From the NCBI GenBank assembly GCA_019415925.1, contig DXYG01000021.1:1-35015 (forward strand): DNA of 35,015 nt, written 5' to 3'. Shown piece by piece: positions 25,060 to 33,240 of this stretch (the stretch's first letter is position 1; every line of letters starts with the position of its first letter). The notes under the pieces are model-generated. The model was not told where the DNA came from. It searched no databases and saw only the letters and a list, made by a program, of their open reading frames with translations. The position numbers and the translations under genes are program-made. Source of the stretch: Clostridiales bacterium (GTDB taxonomy: Bacteria; Bacillota; Clostridia; Oscillospirales; Acutalibacteraceae).

Positions 25060-25353
25060 TCAGCTTACTTCAATCACAATTCTGATGTTTCCGCAGTCGC
25101 AGCCACTGCACTGCCTTGACAGTTCGGGAAACAGGGATTGCACTCTCTGTCTTGCTCTGCGGATAGTCTCAAAGCACGGCAAGCCGTACCCTTTATAGTT
25201 GTTGACTATATCCTCAAGCGGTAAATCTCCGACTCTCATATAGCTGTATCGGTTGTAATAGCAAAGGATAAGCTGCATATCGTCATACCTCGTTTCGGGG
25301 CATTCTCTGAGTATTGCAAGCACCTTGCTGTCAACCGTCTTTAGCTTGTTCAT
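25060..25353 (-). CDS. Small protein with possible helix-turn-helix fold
   Basis: 97 aa from ATG 25353, set by GGAGGTG directly upstream; the longer frame to 25401 starts in a hairpin and is rejected. The protein resembles small phage/ICE proteins that begin with a short helical unit (KVLAILRECPETRYDDMQLI) and end in FETIRRARQRVQSLFPELSR, which could be a DNA-recognition helix. A Cys cluster (CSGCDCG) lies close to the C-terminus and might bind metal. It is the first gene after the surface-protein terminator. Confidence 0.7.
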   Translation of the reverse strand: MNKLKTVDSKVLAILRECPETRYDDMQLILCYYNRYSYMRVGDLPLEDIVNNYKGYGLPCFETIRRARQRVQSLFPELSRQCSGCDCGNIRIVIEVS

Positions 25354-25366
25354 AATGCACCTCCGT

Positions 25367-25401
25367 AAAAGAACCGTGGGCGAAGTTTTCACTCCGCCCA
25401 C
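25367..25401 (-). terminator. Hairpin terminator after the surface-protein unit
   Basis: On the - strand GTGGGCGGAGT pairs with ACTTCGCCCAC (plus 25391-25401 and 25376-25386, one wobble) around a GAAA tetraloop, then GGTTCTTTT. The stem is very stable but the U tract is interrupted, so partial read-through is likely. The next Shine-Dalgarno begins only a few bases later. Confidence 0.7.
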
Positions 25402-25412
25402 ACAAGCGTTCC

Positions 25413-25502
25413 TTATTTCTTTCTGTTCTTAATCTGCAAGAAGATAAAGCCGCCGATAATAAAGGCGACCAATACAACTGCTACGATTGTTTTAGCGTCC
25501 AT
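25413..25502 (-). CDS. 29-aa single-span membrane peptide coupled to the surface protein
   Basis: MDAKTIVAVVLVAFIIGGFI followed by FLQIKNRKK: one hydrophobic helix and a basic tail, so it should insert with the tail in the cytoplasm. Its ATG shares the A of the surface-protein stop codon (TAATG), a strong sign of translational coupling. The hairpin terminator lies ten bases downstream. The function is unknown; it could assist sorting or anchoring of the surface protein, which is inference from position only. Confidence 0.65.
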   Translation of the reverse strand: MDAKTIVAVVLVAFIIGGFIFLQIKNRKK

Positions 25503-28500
25503 TACTCATTGTCCTCCTTCTTCTTTTTTCTGTACGCAACAACGGCTGTGCCTACAATACCGAGGGCAGAAAGTCCCGCAAGTGCAGTCCACAAGCCGAC
25601 ATTGCTGTTATCTCCGGTCTTTGGTGTGTCTCTCAGCTCATTGTGCATTTCCACAACGGTAGTAGAGCCGACCTTTACGGTTGCAATCTTATCCGCAGGA
25701 AGCACATAGGAAGCAGAAACAGTATCCTGAACCTCGGAAACGGTGTAATCGCCGATACGAAGTCCCTCGATAATGATTTCGCCGTTCTTATCGGTCGTGA
25801 AGCTGCGGTCATAACCGTTTACTCCCGTAACTCTGAAAGTGAAGCCTTCAACCTTACCGTCAGAGGAAGTCTTAACGATTTTCAGGTTTCCTTTCATAGC
25901 CGTGTTAATGAAGCCGACGCCGACTTTGTTTTCTACCTCGTAGGTGGTTTCATCCTTTTCAATGAAAACAGAGTACACACCCTTATCAAGCTCAAAGCCT
26001 TCCGGTGCTTTGGTTTCTCTTACAAGGTATTTTCCGTAAAGAAGCTCCTTCATCTCGTAAATACCCGTAGTTGTTTCAGTAAGCGTACCGATAAGCTCGT
26101 CGCCGTCGTCCAGTTTACCGTCGCCGTTCACATCTTTGTAAACCTCAAAGGTTGCACCCGTCAGCTTGTTGTCCGGGTAATCTTCATCGACCTTAGTCAA
26201 CTTGATATTGCCGTGAACATACTCATTGATGATTTCAACCTCAATAACCTGACCGACCTCGGAAATTTTAACTTCATAAGAAGTTTCATCAAGCACGAAG
26301 CCCTCCGGCTGCTTGATTTCTCTTACAAGCCAGTTGCCATACGGTACTTTCTCAAAAGAAAAGCTACCGTCTTTTTCAGAGGTAGCAGTCATCAAAGCAT
26401 TTTCTTTTACAAATTCGGTTTCTTCAGCCTTAAACAGTCCGATAACCGCACCGCCGAGTTCTTCGCCGTTCTCGGTAATCTTCTTACCGGAGACAGAACC
26501 GTAGATGAGCTTGTTTTCAATCGGCTTGCCGTCATTGACTGCAATCTCAACAGTTTCGGTATCCTGTCCCGCATAACTGAAAGTAAACGGATATTTGCTG
26601 TCGGAAAGGATATAATGCTCGTCGGTGGCAAGCTCCTTTACATAGTAGCTTCCGAAAGGAAGGTCGGTTTTGATAACAGCCTTGCCGTTCTCGGAAAGAG
26701 AGATAATCTCAATCAGACCGTCAGCCGGGATAGAAGTACCGCTTGCAGAAACAAGTTCCTCGGCGGCAAAAAGTCCGAAGCTGATATTCTTCACTTCATC
26801 GCCTTTGCCGATATTGAAGATGTCATTCTTTTCGATAGCCTTTTCAAGACTAACCGTAACCTTTTGTCTCTCGTTTACAAAGCTGGTTGCGGTTTCGGTC
26901 ACGGCGACTTCCTGACCTGCGTAGGTCAGCTCGACCTCGTGTGCTTCATTATTGATAACCATACCCTCCGGTGCGGTGATTTCAACTACCGTATATCTGC
27001 CGAGATAAAGCTCCTTACTCTTGGCAAGTCCGTTTTCATCTGTGGTTACAGTATCTACGACCTCGCCCTTTGCATAACGGAGTGTACCGTCGGGAGTGAT
27101 AATATCTTCTGCTGCGGTAATCTCATAAACCGCACCTGCAAGACCTTTCACTTCATAGACAGGCTGATAAATCACATCGGCGTTTTCCTCTCCGGAGATA
27201 TTTACCCCTGAGAATACCTCGCCGGTCTTTTCAATGCTGACAGTACCTTTCTGTGCCATATTAGGCTTATCGACCTTAATCACGGTAATACCACCCTCAT
27301 CGGAAGAATGTTTCTCTGCCACATCAAAGTACACCGGTGTGCTGTCAAGCACATATCCGTAAGGAGCCTGAACCTCAACAAGTGAATACCCCTTGCCGTA
27401 TTCCAGTTTTTCCGGTGTAACAAGCTGTCCGTTTGCGTCGGTGTAGAAAGTATCAATCGTTGTCGGAGTAGGATAAGTGAAAGTCATTGTTACCTGATTG
27501 CCGTTAGGGTCAAAAATTTTGAAGCCTGCACCGGCATACGGAATGTTTTTACCGCTTTCTGCGTCCACCTTAACAACCTTGATATAGCTTTCAAAGTTTG
27601 CGTTGTTAATAAGATAGCGGTAGGTCTGACCGTCCTGAGCAATGAACACATCAAAGTCTTTCATAAGCTCACGACCTTCCCAGTCGGAGGTCTGATGAAC
27701 GGTATATACACCATACGGCATATTCTTTGTCTGACCGAAGCCGTTTTCATCACAGACGATAACATCTCTTTCATCTTCTTCTGCTGCGTCAAAGCTGCCG
27801 GAAGATTTGAGATAGATTTCAAAGGTTGCTCCGTTTTCAGGTGTCTCAATCTGTGTTTCTCCGTTATCGGTATGCTTGATGATGGCGATATTGCCTTTCA
27901 TAACCTGTTCGGTAACATCATTTGCTGTCTGATTGTGTTCCACCGTATAAAGCTGCGGTTCAGCACCAACCTTATGGATAGTGGTATCAAGCAGATAACC
28001 CTCGGACGGAGTGATTTCACGGATTGTCCAGTCGTCATCACAGATATATTCCTTTGTGGTGAACTGACCGTTCTTATCCGTTACATACTTGTCCACAAGG
28101 GTTTCGCCTTTATAGATACCGTAAATCGCTCCTGCAAGGGTAGCGTCGCCCTGCGGTGTACCTTCCTCACGGTCGCTCTTTGTTACTGTCACGGAAAACT
28201 TTTTGAGAATGTTCGTGAAATTACGGGTTGTAACCTCTTTCCAGTTAATCGGTGCGGTCTGATTTTCAGGCACAACATAACGGATAGCCGTATCTACTTC
28301 TTCAACAGTGTACGGGGTAGTACCGCTGATAAGCACATCATTGAAAGAAGCAACACCGTTCTTATCTGTTACGGCATACTCATCTACGGCAATGCCCGAA
28401 AGTGAAGTGCCGTAAAGGTGGAAGGTAATGCCTTCTACAAGATTATCCTCGGAGGATTTGATTACCTGAAGATTACCTCTCTTGAGAACATTATTGAAAT

Positions 28501-29752
28501 TGACCTTGGACACCTGACCGGCAACAACAGTTACTCTGTGAACCTCCTGCGGTACATATTTGTCAATAGACTGCTCTGTGACCGTATAAACACCGGGCAT
28601 AAGGTTATCAAGCTGGAACTTACCGCCGTTTGCGGTTGTCACTGTCTGATTGACGCCGTTACCGCTGACAGTAAACTGAATACCGTCAACCTTTCCGTCC
28701 TCACTTGTCTTTACAATCTGACAAGAGCCATAGCTGACCTTCATTTTGACAAAGCCGCTGACCGGGTCGCTGACCTCCTGAGCATAAGTGACCACATCCT
28801 GAATACCGTTGCCATTCTGGTGGATACCGTCAGACCATACAACTACACCTCTGCGGACACCGTTTTTCTTTGTGGCTGTGATAGTGAATTCCTTGCTCGG
28901 TGCGGTATCCATCGAAACAGTCAATTTGTTTCCGCTGACAGAGAACGAAACGCCGTCAATATTTGCCGAGAAATTGTAATTGCCAAGCACACCGTTTGTA
29001 TCGGTGAGAGTAGCAACATACTTACTTCCGTTCCATTCAAGCTCATTTACCTTTGCAGAACCGCTTGACCTTGTGCAGAAGCTCGGTACTTTGGTGTGAT
29101 TCTGAACACTTGTTACCATACTGTTGTAGTACGACAAGATTTTACTGCGGAGTGGGTGTGCAGAGCTTACACATTCAAGCACTGCATTATACCCGCCGGT
29201 AGAAACGTGATTGAAGCTTGCGTCTCTTTCGCCGACAATCGTTTCCCAAATCAAAATCTGAGTGGCATAAGCGTGTGCGATACAATTTGCGTCGCTTTCA
29301 TTCTGCGACTTCCAGCTTGTCGAAATACCTCCACGATACCCGTACTGCAAGATACGACCGATAAGCAGGCGAATATCATCGCCGGAAATAGTACCGTTCG
29401 GGCTGATGTTATTGAAGAAGTTCTCGTCCTTTTCAGTAAGAGTATCGCCAGTCCGCTGACCTGTACCCGGTTCAATACAGTAGGCGATATTACCCGAATA
29501 CGAACCCATTGCACGAAGTCCCGTATATTTCGTGGACAAGCCTTTCCAACCGTTCATATAGTTGAGATTGCCGTGTCCCCATTCGCCGTTGTTATTGGTA
29601 TCTCCGCTTCGGGGATAATCGACGAGGTACACATCGGCTTTTTCTCCTACGGCTGCAAAGGCTGTCGTTGCCCCAATGCCCATAAAAGCAGTAAGGCTCA
29701 TAACCGTCGCCAACATAAGCGAGACGGCTTTCTTGAATTTTGTTTTAACCAT
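25502..29752 (-). CDS. Thioester-domain and Cna_B-repeat surface adhesin, sortase substrate
   Basis: 1416 aa from ATG 29752 (AAGGAGG eight bases upstream). Signal peptide about 1-33 (cleavage after AFA). A thioester domain follows: C92 in AYCIEPGTG and Q165 in ATQILIWE are the expected pair for a Cys-Gln bond able to react with host or partner-cell amines. Then come about ten Cna_B/SpaA-like repeats (starting with motifs such as GNLQVIKSSED, GNIKLTKVDED, GNLKIVKTSSD), one carrying a Ca-binding-like loop (DVNGDGKLDDGDE). The end is TPKTGD, a hydrophobic segment and KKKK. It would be wall-anchored by a sortase, probably the one at 2116-2886, and may hold mating cells together. Confidence 0.9.
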   Translation of the reverse strand: MVKTKFKKAVSLMLATVMSLTAFMGIGATTAFAAVGEKADVYLVDYPRSGDTNNNGEWGHGNLNYMNGWKGLSTKYTGLRAMGSYSGNIAYCIEPGTGQRTGDTLTEKDENFFNNISPNGTISGDDIRLLIGRILQYGYRGGISTSWKSQNESDANCIAHAYATQILIWETIVGERDASFNHVSTGGYNAVLECVSSAHPLRSKILSYYNSMVTSVQNHTKVPSFCTRSSGSAKVNELEWNGSKYVATLTDTNGVLGNYNFSANIDGVSFSVSGNKLTVSMDTAPSKEFTITATKKNGVRRGVVVWSDGIHQNGNGIQDVVTYAQEVSDPVSGFVKMKVSYGSCQIVKTSEDGKVDGIQFTVSGNGVNQTVTTANGGKFQLDNLMPGVYTVTEQSIDKYVPQEVHRVTVVAGQVSKVNFNNVLKRGNLQVIKSSEDNLVEGITFHLYGTSLSGIAVDEYAVTDKNGVASFNDVLISGTTPYTVEEVDTAIRYVVPENQTAPINWKEVTTRNFTNILKKFSVTVTKSDREEGTPQGDATLAGAIYGIYKGETLVDKYVTDKNGQFTTKEYICDDDWTIREITPSEGYLLDTTIHKVGAEPQLYTVEHNQTANDVTEQVMKGNIAIIKHTDNGETQIETPENGATFEIYLKSSGSFDAAEEDERDVIVCDENGFGQTKNMPYGVYTVHQTSDWEGRELMKDFDVFIAQDGQTYRYLINNANFESYIKVVKVDAESGKNIPYAGAGFKIFDPNGNQVTMTFTYPTPTTIDTFYTDANGQLVTPEKLEYGKGYSLVEVQAPYGYVLDSTPVYFDVAEKHSSDEGGITVIKVDKPNMAQKGTVSIEKTGEVFSGVNISGEENADVIYQPVYEVKGLAGAVYEITAAEDIITPDGTLRYAKGEVVDTVTTDENGLAKSKELYLGRYTVVEITAPEGMVINNEAHEVELTYAGQEVAVTETATSFVNERQKVTVSLEKAIEKNDIFNIGKGDEVKNISFGLFAAEELVSASGTSIPADGLIEIISLSENGKAVIKTDLPFGSYYVKELATDEHYILSDSKYPFTFSYAGQDTETVEIAVNDGKPIENKLIYGSVSGKKITENGEELGGAVIGLFKAEETEFVKENALMTATSEKDGSFSFEKVPYGNWLVREIKQPEGFVLDETSYEVKISEVGQVIEVEIINEYVHGNIKLTKVDEDYPDNKLTGATFEVYKDVNGDGKLDDGDELIGTLTETTTGIYEMKELLYGKYLVRETKAPEGFELDKGVYSVFIEKDETTYEVENKVGVGFINTAMKGNLKIVKTSSDGKVEGFTFRVTGVNGYDRSFTTDKNGEIIIEGLRIGDYTVSEVQDTVSASYVLPADKIATVKVGSTTVVEMHNELRDTPKTGDNSNVGLWTALAGLSALGIVGTAVVAYRKKKKEDNE

Positions 29753-29774
29753 TGCGTTTTCCTCCTTGAAATGC

Positions 29775-29802
29775 AAAAACGCACCGATTTAACTCAGTGC
29801 GT
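29775..29802 (-). terminator. Intrinsic terminator between lipoprotein and adhesin genes
   Basis: On the - strand ACGCACTGA pairs with TCGGTGCGT (one wobble) around GTTAAA, followed by TTTTT. It ends the lipoprotein message 20 bases past its stop. The adhesin Shine-Dalgarno (plus 29761-29767) begins eight bases after the T tract, so adhesin mRNA must come from read-through or an unseen promoter. Confidence 0.8.
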
Positions 29803-29822
29803 CTGCTTAAAATTATTTTGTT

Positions 29823-30527
29823 TTAGCAGTAGCCGATATAGATGTTGTACTCCGTATCGGATAGTTTTTCTGTCCATATCCACACAGCAGTAAAGCCTTC
29901 GCTGTTCTTGTATCGGTTCAGTCTGCTTTCAATATCAGACTGGATACCGCTTCGGTTAGGATTTGCGGATATGGGATTGTCCCAACATTCTGTCGCCGTG
30001 CTGTCAAGAGAAAGCCCTATGCTTACCGCATACTCTTTTGCGTAACTAACATAAGGGCTGACATCGAATGTCTGCTTGGGCGGCTCTGTCGGTTTCGGTT
30101 CTGCCGGCTTTTCAGTCGACTTTTCAACCGGCTTTTGTTCGGCAGTTGTCTGTTCTTTCGGCTGTTCCGGTTGTTTTTCGGGTTCAGCCTGCGTGGTTGT
30201 CTGCTTCGGTGGCTCTGCCTTTGGCTTTTCGGTTGCAGGAGTATCAGCCGTTTTTTCTTCCGCCGGTTTTGTCTGTACCGTCGTAACCGTCTGACTTTCA
30301 GCGGTTGATTTGCATTCTTCTGCCGTAATCGGTGTTTCCTCCTGAACTGCCGTGCTTTCCGGTTCTTCTGCCGTATCTTCCTGAGAATTTGTTTCAGTAT
30401 TACCAGCCGGAAAAGAAGTCTCCGTTTTCGTTATCTCCTGTGCAGCTTCTTTGGCTGTGTTACCGTTACAACCTACGAGGAAAATCATCAGGCAGGCAAG
30501 AACACAAGGTATCAGCCTGTTTTTCAT
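29823..30527 (-). CDS. Secreted lipoprotein with Pro/Thr/Glu/Lys-rich stalk
   Basis: 234 aa from ATG 30527 (AAAGGAG eight bases upstream; ATG 30533 is too close to it). Lipobox LVGC with C20 directs lipid attachment at the outer membrane face. Residues about 25-150 are a low-complexity stalk rich in Thr, Glu, Pro and Lys. The last 80 residues form a small globular domain (YVSYAKEYAVSIGLSL, then AVWIWTEKLSDTEYNIYIGYC). No family name is recognised. A surface lipoprotein next to the adhesin could act in surface exclusion or mating contact; this is inference. Confidence 0.78.
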   Translation of the reverse strand: MKNRLIPCVLACLMIFLVGCNGNTAKEAAQEITKTETSFPAGNTETNSQEDTAEEPESTAVQEETPITAEECKSTAESQTVTTVQTKPAEEKTADTPATEKPKAEPPKQTTTQAEPEKQPEQPKEQTTAEQKPVEKSTEKPAEPKPTEPPKQTFDVSPYVSYAKEYAVSIGLSLDSTATECWDNPISANPNRSGIQSDIESRLNRYKNSEGFTAVWIWTEKLSDTEYNIYIGYC

Positions 30528-30761
30528 ATCCATCGCTCCTTTCTGCTTTAATCGTAATCAAAACCGGTCAAAACATCAAAGGTGCGATTGGCTGAACTTT
30601 TTATCGTAGCAGACATTTTGCTTTTGCTCCAAATGTGCGAACCCTTTTATAGACAGCTATATGTTATTAGAGATAGATATACTCAAGGGAGATAGGGTAT
30701 ATTTTTTCAGCAGGTTAATAGCCGGTATATATAGGGGTTAGAGTGTGAGAAAGGGGGAAGG
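30528..30761 (-). other. Intergenic region between parB and lipoprotein gene
   Basis: About 230 AT-rich bases that probably hold the promoter of the lipoprotein/adhesin unit. TATATATA and TATAAA boxes occur, but none has a well-spaced -35 match. A 22-codon frame (30548-30616, MSATIKSSANRTFDVLTGFDYD) has GGAG ten bases upstream and may be a leader peptide, but support is weak. No terminator hairpin was found after parB. Confidence 0.35.
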
Positions 30762-31706
30762 CTATCGGCTGTCACGGTCGGCTCTGCTTCGCAGGAACTT
30801 GTTGTAATGCTCCAACGCCTTGCACACAAAATCCTCCGTTTGGCTTATGGGAATGTTCTTCGGGATAAGCTGTCGAACCCTGTCGCCCCTCAAAACAATT
30901 TTCTCCCTTTGGTTTGGTTTTTCCTCCGACATAATCGCTTGGATTGCTTCGGTTGTGAGCTTGCCCTCCTCAAAGAACTTTCGCATACGGATTGTTTGGT
31001 CGTGGGACGGGGTTGCGTCGTTCAGGTCGATTTCATCAACCACATCACGCTGACTGTCCTCATCGAGAAAAGACAATTCAACCGCCGGTCGCATTTTAAT
31101 TCGCCCCTCATCAACATAATCCAAAAGTTCGGGAACAAGGTTTGTAAGGCGAATATATCGCTGAATCTGCGTTTTGCTGTCATCTGATTTATCAGCTAAC
31201 AACATTACAGATTTTGTTCCCACCAACTTGTCCCCCAGTGGGTCACAAGTTAAATCCGTGCGTTCTCCTTGCCTTTTCATTGCTTCCAAACGCATTTTGT
31301 AGGCATAGGCTTTTTCCGAGGGAAGTATCTGCGACCTTTGGTAGTTGCTCTCAACCATTAAAATCGTGGCTTCGTCTCGGTTCAGTTCAACGACTTCACA
31401 ACGGAGCGTATCAAACCCGGCAAGCTCACAGGCTCGCTTTCGCCTGTGTCCTGAAATGAGTTCGTATCTGCCGTCCTCTTTCTGCCTTACCGTCGCCGGA
31501 GTGATTACCCCTCGTTCCTTAATACTCTCAATGAGCTGTGCCATATCCTCGTCATCACGCACCTTAAAAGGGTGGTCGGGGAAATCGTCAATCTCAGTCA
31601 AGGGAATATCTCGGATTTTTGAAAGCTTTTCTTCATCTCTCTGTTCCTGCGTAGAAAATAAGTCATCGAGCTTCGTGAGAGTGAAGTCGCTCTTTCTTCC
31701 TGCCAT
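30762..31706 (-). CDS. parB: ParB/Spo0J-family partition protein
   Basis: 314 aa. The N-terminal ParB domain shows the CTP-binding elements SGHRRKRA and ESNYQRSQILPSEKA, followed by a helix-turn-helix region (about 165-195) and a C-terminal dimerisation part. The protein loads on a centromere site and works with ParA to keep the circular element in dividing cells, or acts as a regulator. It begins 44 bases inside the end of parA with AAAGGAGGTG seven bases before ATG. No chromosomal-type parS palindrome was seen nearby, so its binding site is unknown. Confidence 0.9.
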   Translation of the reverse strand: MAGRKSDFTLTKLDDLFSTQEQRDEEKLSKIRDIPLTEIDDFPDHPFKVRDDEDMAQLIESIKERGVITPATVRQKEDGRYELISGHRRKRACELAGFDTLRCEVVELNRDEATILMVESNYQRSQILPSEKAYAYKMRLEAMKRQGERTDLTCDPLGDKLVGTKSVMLLADKSDDSKTQIQRYIRLTNLVPELLDYVDEGRIKMRPAVELSFLDEDSQRDVVDEIDLNDATPSHDQTIRMRKFFEEGKLTTEAIQAIMSEEKPNQREKIVLRGDRVRQLIPKNIPISQTEDFVCKALEHYNKFLRSRADRDSR

Positions 31707-32487
31707 CGGCTAACACCTCCTTTGTAAATTCGGTGTACGCCTTTGACACCGTACTGTTGGGTTCGTAGGCAAAAATGCTCTTGCCTTTGGAAGAAGTCTC
31801 TGCGGCTTTTACGGCAATCGGGATATATGTTCTATACATCTTGATTTGACTACCGAAGTTCTCTCTCAGAGCTTCTATCGTGCTTTTGGCGAGGTTGGTA
31901 CGGCTATCCACCAAAGTGAGAAGCATACCGTCAATCTTTAAGCCCGGATTGATACGCTTCTTTACTCGTGAAATGGTCTGAACAAGCTGCGTCATTCCTT
32001 TTGCCGGTAAATACTGAGCCTGAACAGGGATAATAACGCTGTCAGCCGCAGATAGAGCATTGATTGTTACCATTCCGAGAGAAGGCATACAATCTATAAG
32101 GATATAGTCGTATTTGTCCTTCACTTCGCTGAGATAATTTCTCAAGGCTGTTTCTCTGCTCATTGCGTTGACAAGGTTAAATTCCATTGCAGAAAGCTCA
32201 AGGTTTGCAGGAACAAGGTCAACACCTTCGTCGTGGTGCAGAATACCGACCGTAGGGTCATTCATCGTTTCATTTATGACATCTGTGAGTTTCGTTGCAA
32301 GCGTGATACCCAAGTTGTCTGTATCCTGCCAACCGAGACAAGTGGTTAAGTCGCCCTGTGGGTCTGCGTCTATGAGCAGCACTTTTTTTCCCTGCATTGC
32401 AAGACCGACGCCGAGGTTTACCGTAGTGGTTGTCTTTCCAACTCCGCCTTTTTGATTGCATATCGCAATCGTTTTGCAGTTCGACAC
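31663..32487 (-). CDS. parA: ParA-family partition ATPase
   Basis: 274 aa, GTG start with AAAGGAGG nine bases upstream. Deviant Walker A KGGVGKTTTT at about 13-22, DADPQGDLT near 41-49, and DYILIDCMPSLG as Walker B. There is no long N-terminal DNA-binding extension, so it is a short, type Ib-like or soj-like ParA. It uses ATP-dependent, nonspecific DNA binding to move ParB complexes. It is the first gene of the leftward block and is preceded by an unusual structured leader. The 3' end overlaps parB by 44 bases. Confidence 0.92.
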   Translation of the reverse strand: MSNCKTIAICNQKGGVGKTTTTVNLGVGLAMQGKKVLLIDADPQGDLTTCLGWQDTDNLGITLATKLTDVINETMNDPTVGILHHDEGVDLVPANLELSAMEFNLVNAMSRETALRNYLSEVKDKYDYILIDCMPSLGMVTINALSAADSVIIPVQAQYLPAKGMTQLVQTISRVKKRINPGLKIDGMLLTLVDSRTNLAKSTIEALRENFGSQIKMYRTYIPIAVKAAETSSKGKSIFAYEPNSTVSKAYTEFTKEVLADGRKKERLHSHEAR

Positions 32488-32513
32488 TTTGTGCGTCCTC
32501 CTTTCGTAAAATT

Positions 32514-32794
32514 CATAGCCATCGCAGTATGGCTATGTACTTGACCGGCTCATTTCCTAACCGGTCGGGCAATATTTGTTCTCAACACCCCTTGCCGAGC
32601 AATAAGCTCACGGGAAGTCACTAAGGAACAGACTGCTAATCTGTATCATAGGAATTTCACCTCTGCCGGGTACTCCGCCAGCTCCGTAGAGAAGTATCAT
32701 TATCCTTCTGACTGTCATCGCCGTAACAGGGGCAACCTATTACTTATACCGGGGGTTCTCGCTGTTCTGCAATGCAGAAGTCTCGGCGTACCCG
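32514..32794 (-). ncRNA. Structured leader upstream of parA, candidate cis-regulatory RNA or partition site
   Basis: Several paired elements are visible: a perfect 9-bp stem (32514-32522 with 32529-32537), an 8-bp stem with one wobble (32543-32550 with 32559-32566), GAGC/GCTC (32597-32600 with 32606-32609), a 5-bp stem with 7-nt loop (32628-32644), AGAAG/CTTCT (32690-32694 with 32705-32709) and a 6-bp hairpin (32765-32779). A long-range helix CGGGTAC/GTACCCG with two further pairs (32667-32676 with 32785-32794) encloses the last two. No coding frame explains the region, and no known riboswitch signature was recognised. The stem nearest parA could also be a ParA/ParB operator. Confidence 0.5.
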
Positions 32795-32982
32795 ATAAGG
32801 TGGCTAAAATCATCAGAAATAAAGTCTTAGTGAATGATTTATTCAGTTGTCAAAATACAAGTGAAAGGCTTCCGTTTTCGTGGTTCGGAAATAACCCCTT
32901 CACTCATTTGGACAAAGGGGGTCAAAATGCACACCCAAAATCGCCCCTTTTTCAAAAATTTCTTAAAAAAATTTTTTCAAAC
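32795..32982 (-). promoter_or_regulatory. Probable promoter region of the parA operon
   Basis: A perfect TTGACA lies on the - strand at plus 32848-32853, but the -10 at 17 bp (CTAAGA) is poor. Homopolymer A/T runs at 32950-32980 resemble UP elements or curved DNA. No gene is visible. Confidence 0.35.
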
Positions 32983-33027
32983 AAAAAAAGCCGCCTATTT
33001 TCCTCGAAATTGAGGTCAATAGACGGC
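32983..33027 (-). terminator. Intrinsic terminator facing the parA operon
   Basis: On the - strand GCCGTCTATT pairs with AATAGGCGGC (one mismatch; plus 33018-33027 and 32990-32999), an inner CCTC/GAGG extends the stem, and TTTTTTT follows. It would stop leftward transcription coming from the ABC-F side before it reaches parA. No - strand gene is visible to its right within the window. Confidence 0.75.
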
Positions 33028-33159
33028 GGGTAGAAATATTCATATTTTTGGTGTATAATAAGAGTTAATCAAAAGAAAAATTTGAATTTTACGGTCAGTA
33101 AGGAATGAGTAAAGTTATATGATTGTATTATAAGCGATTTGTTAAATTCTTGTAACCAC

Positions 33160-33188
33160 TTGTATTTGCCTGCGATTTATGGTATAAT
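33160..33188 (+). promoter_or_regulatory. Sigma-A promoter of the ABC-F resistance gene
   Basis: TTGTAT (33160-33165) and a perfect TATAAT (33183-33188) are 17 bp apart, with TGG just before the -10. The leader-peptide Shine-Dalgarno AGAAAGAGGTGG follows about 13 bases later. Confidence 0.8.
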
Positions 33189-33216
33189 GTTTTGAAATTT
33201 AGAAAGAGGTGGAAAG

Positions 33217-33240
33217 ATGATTAACTTTTCTTGCAAATAA
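33217..33240 (+). CDS. Seven-residue leader peptide of the attenuator
   Basis: MINFSCK with AGAGGTGG just upstream. Its codons overlap the first arm of the attenuator (33223-33236), so a ribosome stalled here by a drug would free the antiterminator arm. Short leader peptides of this sort precede many inducible ribosome-targeting resistance genes. Confidence 0.65.
   Translation: MINFSCK

Noticed and set aside
25643..27211. 522-codon + strand frame antisense to the adhesin
   Set aside because: The adhesin repeats on the other strand explain it; the frame has no domain, signal or start site.
32617..32680. Possible tRNA-Ser(GCU)-like gene suggested by an anticodon-arm-like stem-loop and a nearby CCGCCA
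   Set aside because: No acceptor stem, D arm or TTCNANNC T loop can be placed around it; only the anticodon-like arm fits.
32486..32794. T-box or cobalamin riboswitch upstream of parA
   Set aside because: A GGTGAAATTCC run recalls the cobalamin riboswitch, but the B12 box is absent, and the T-box antiterminator sequence is not present.
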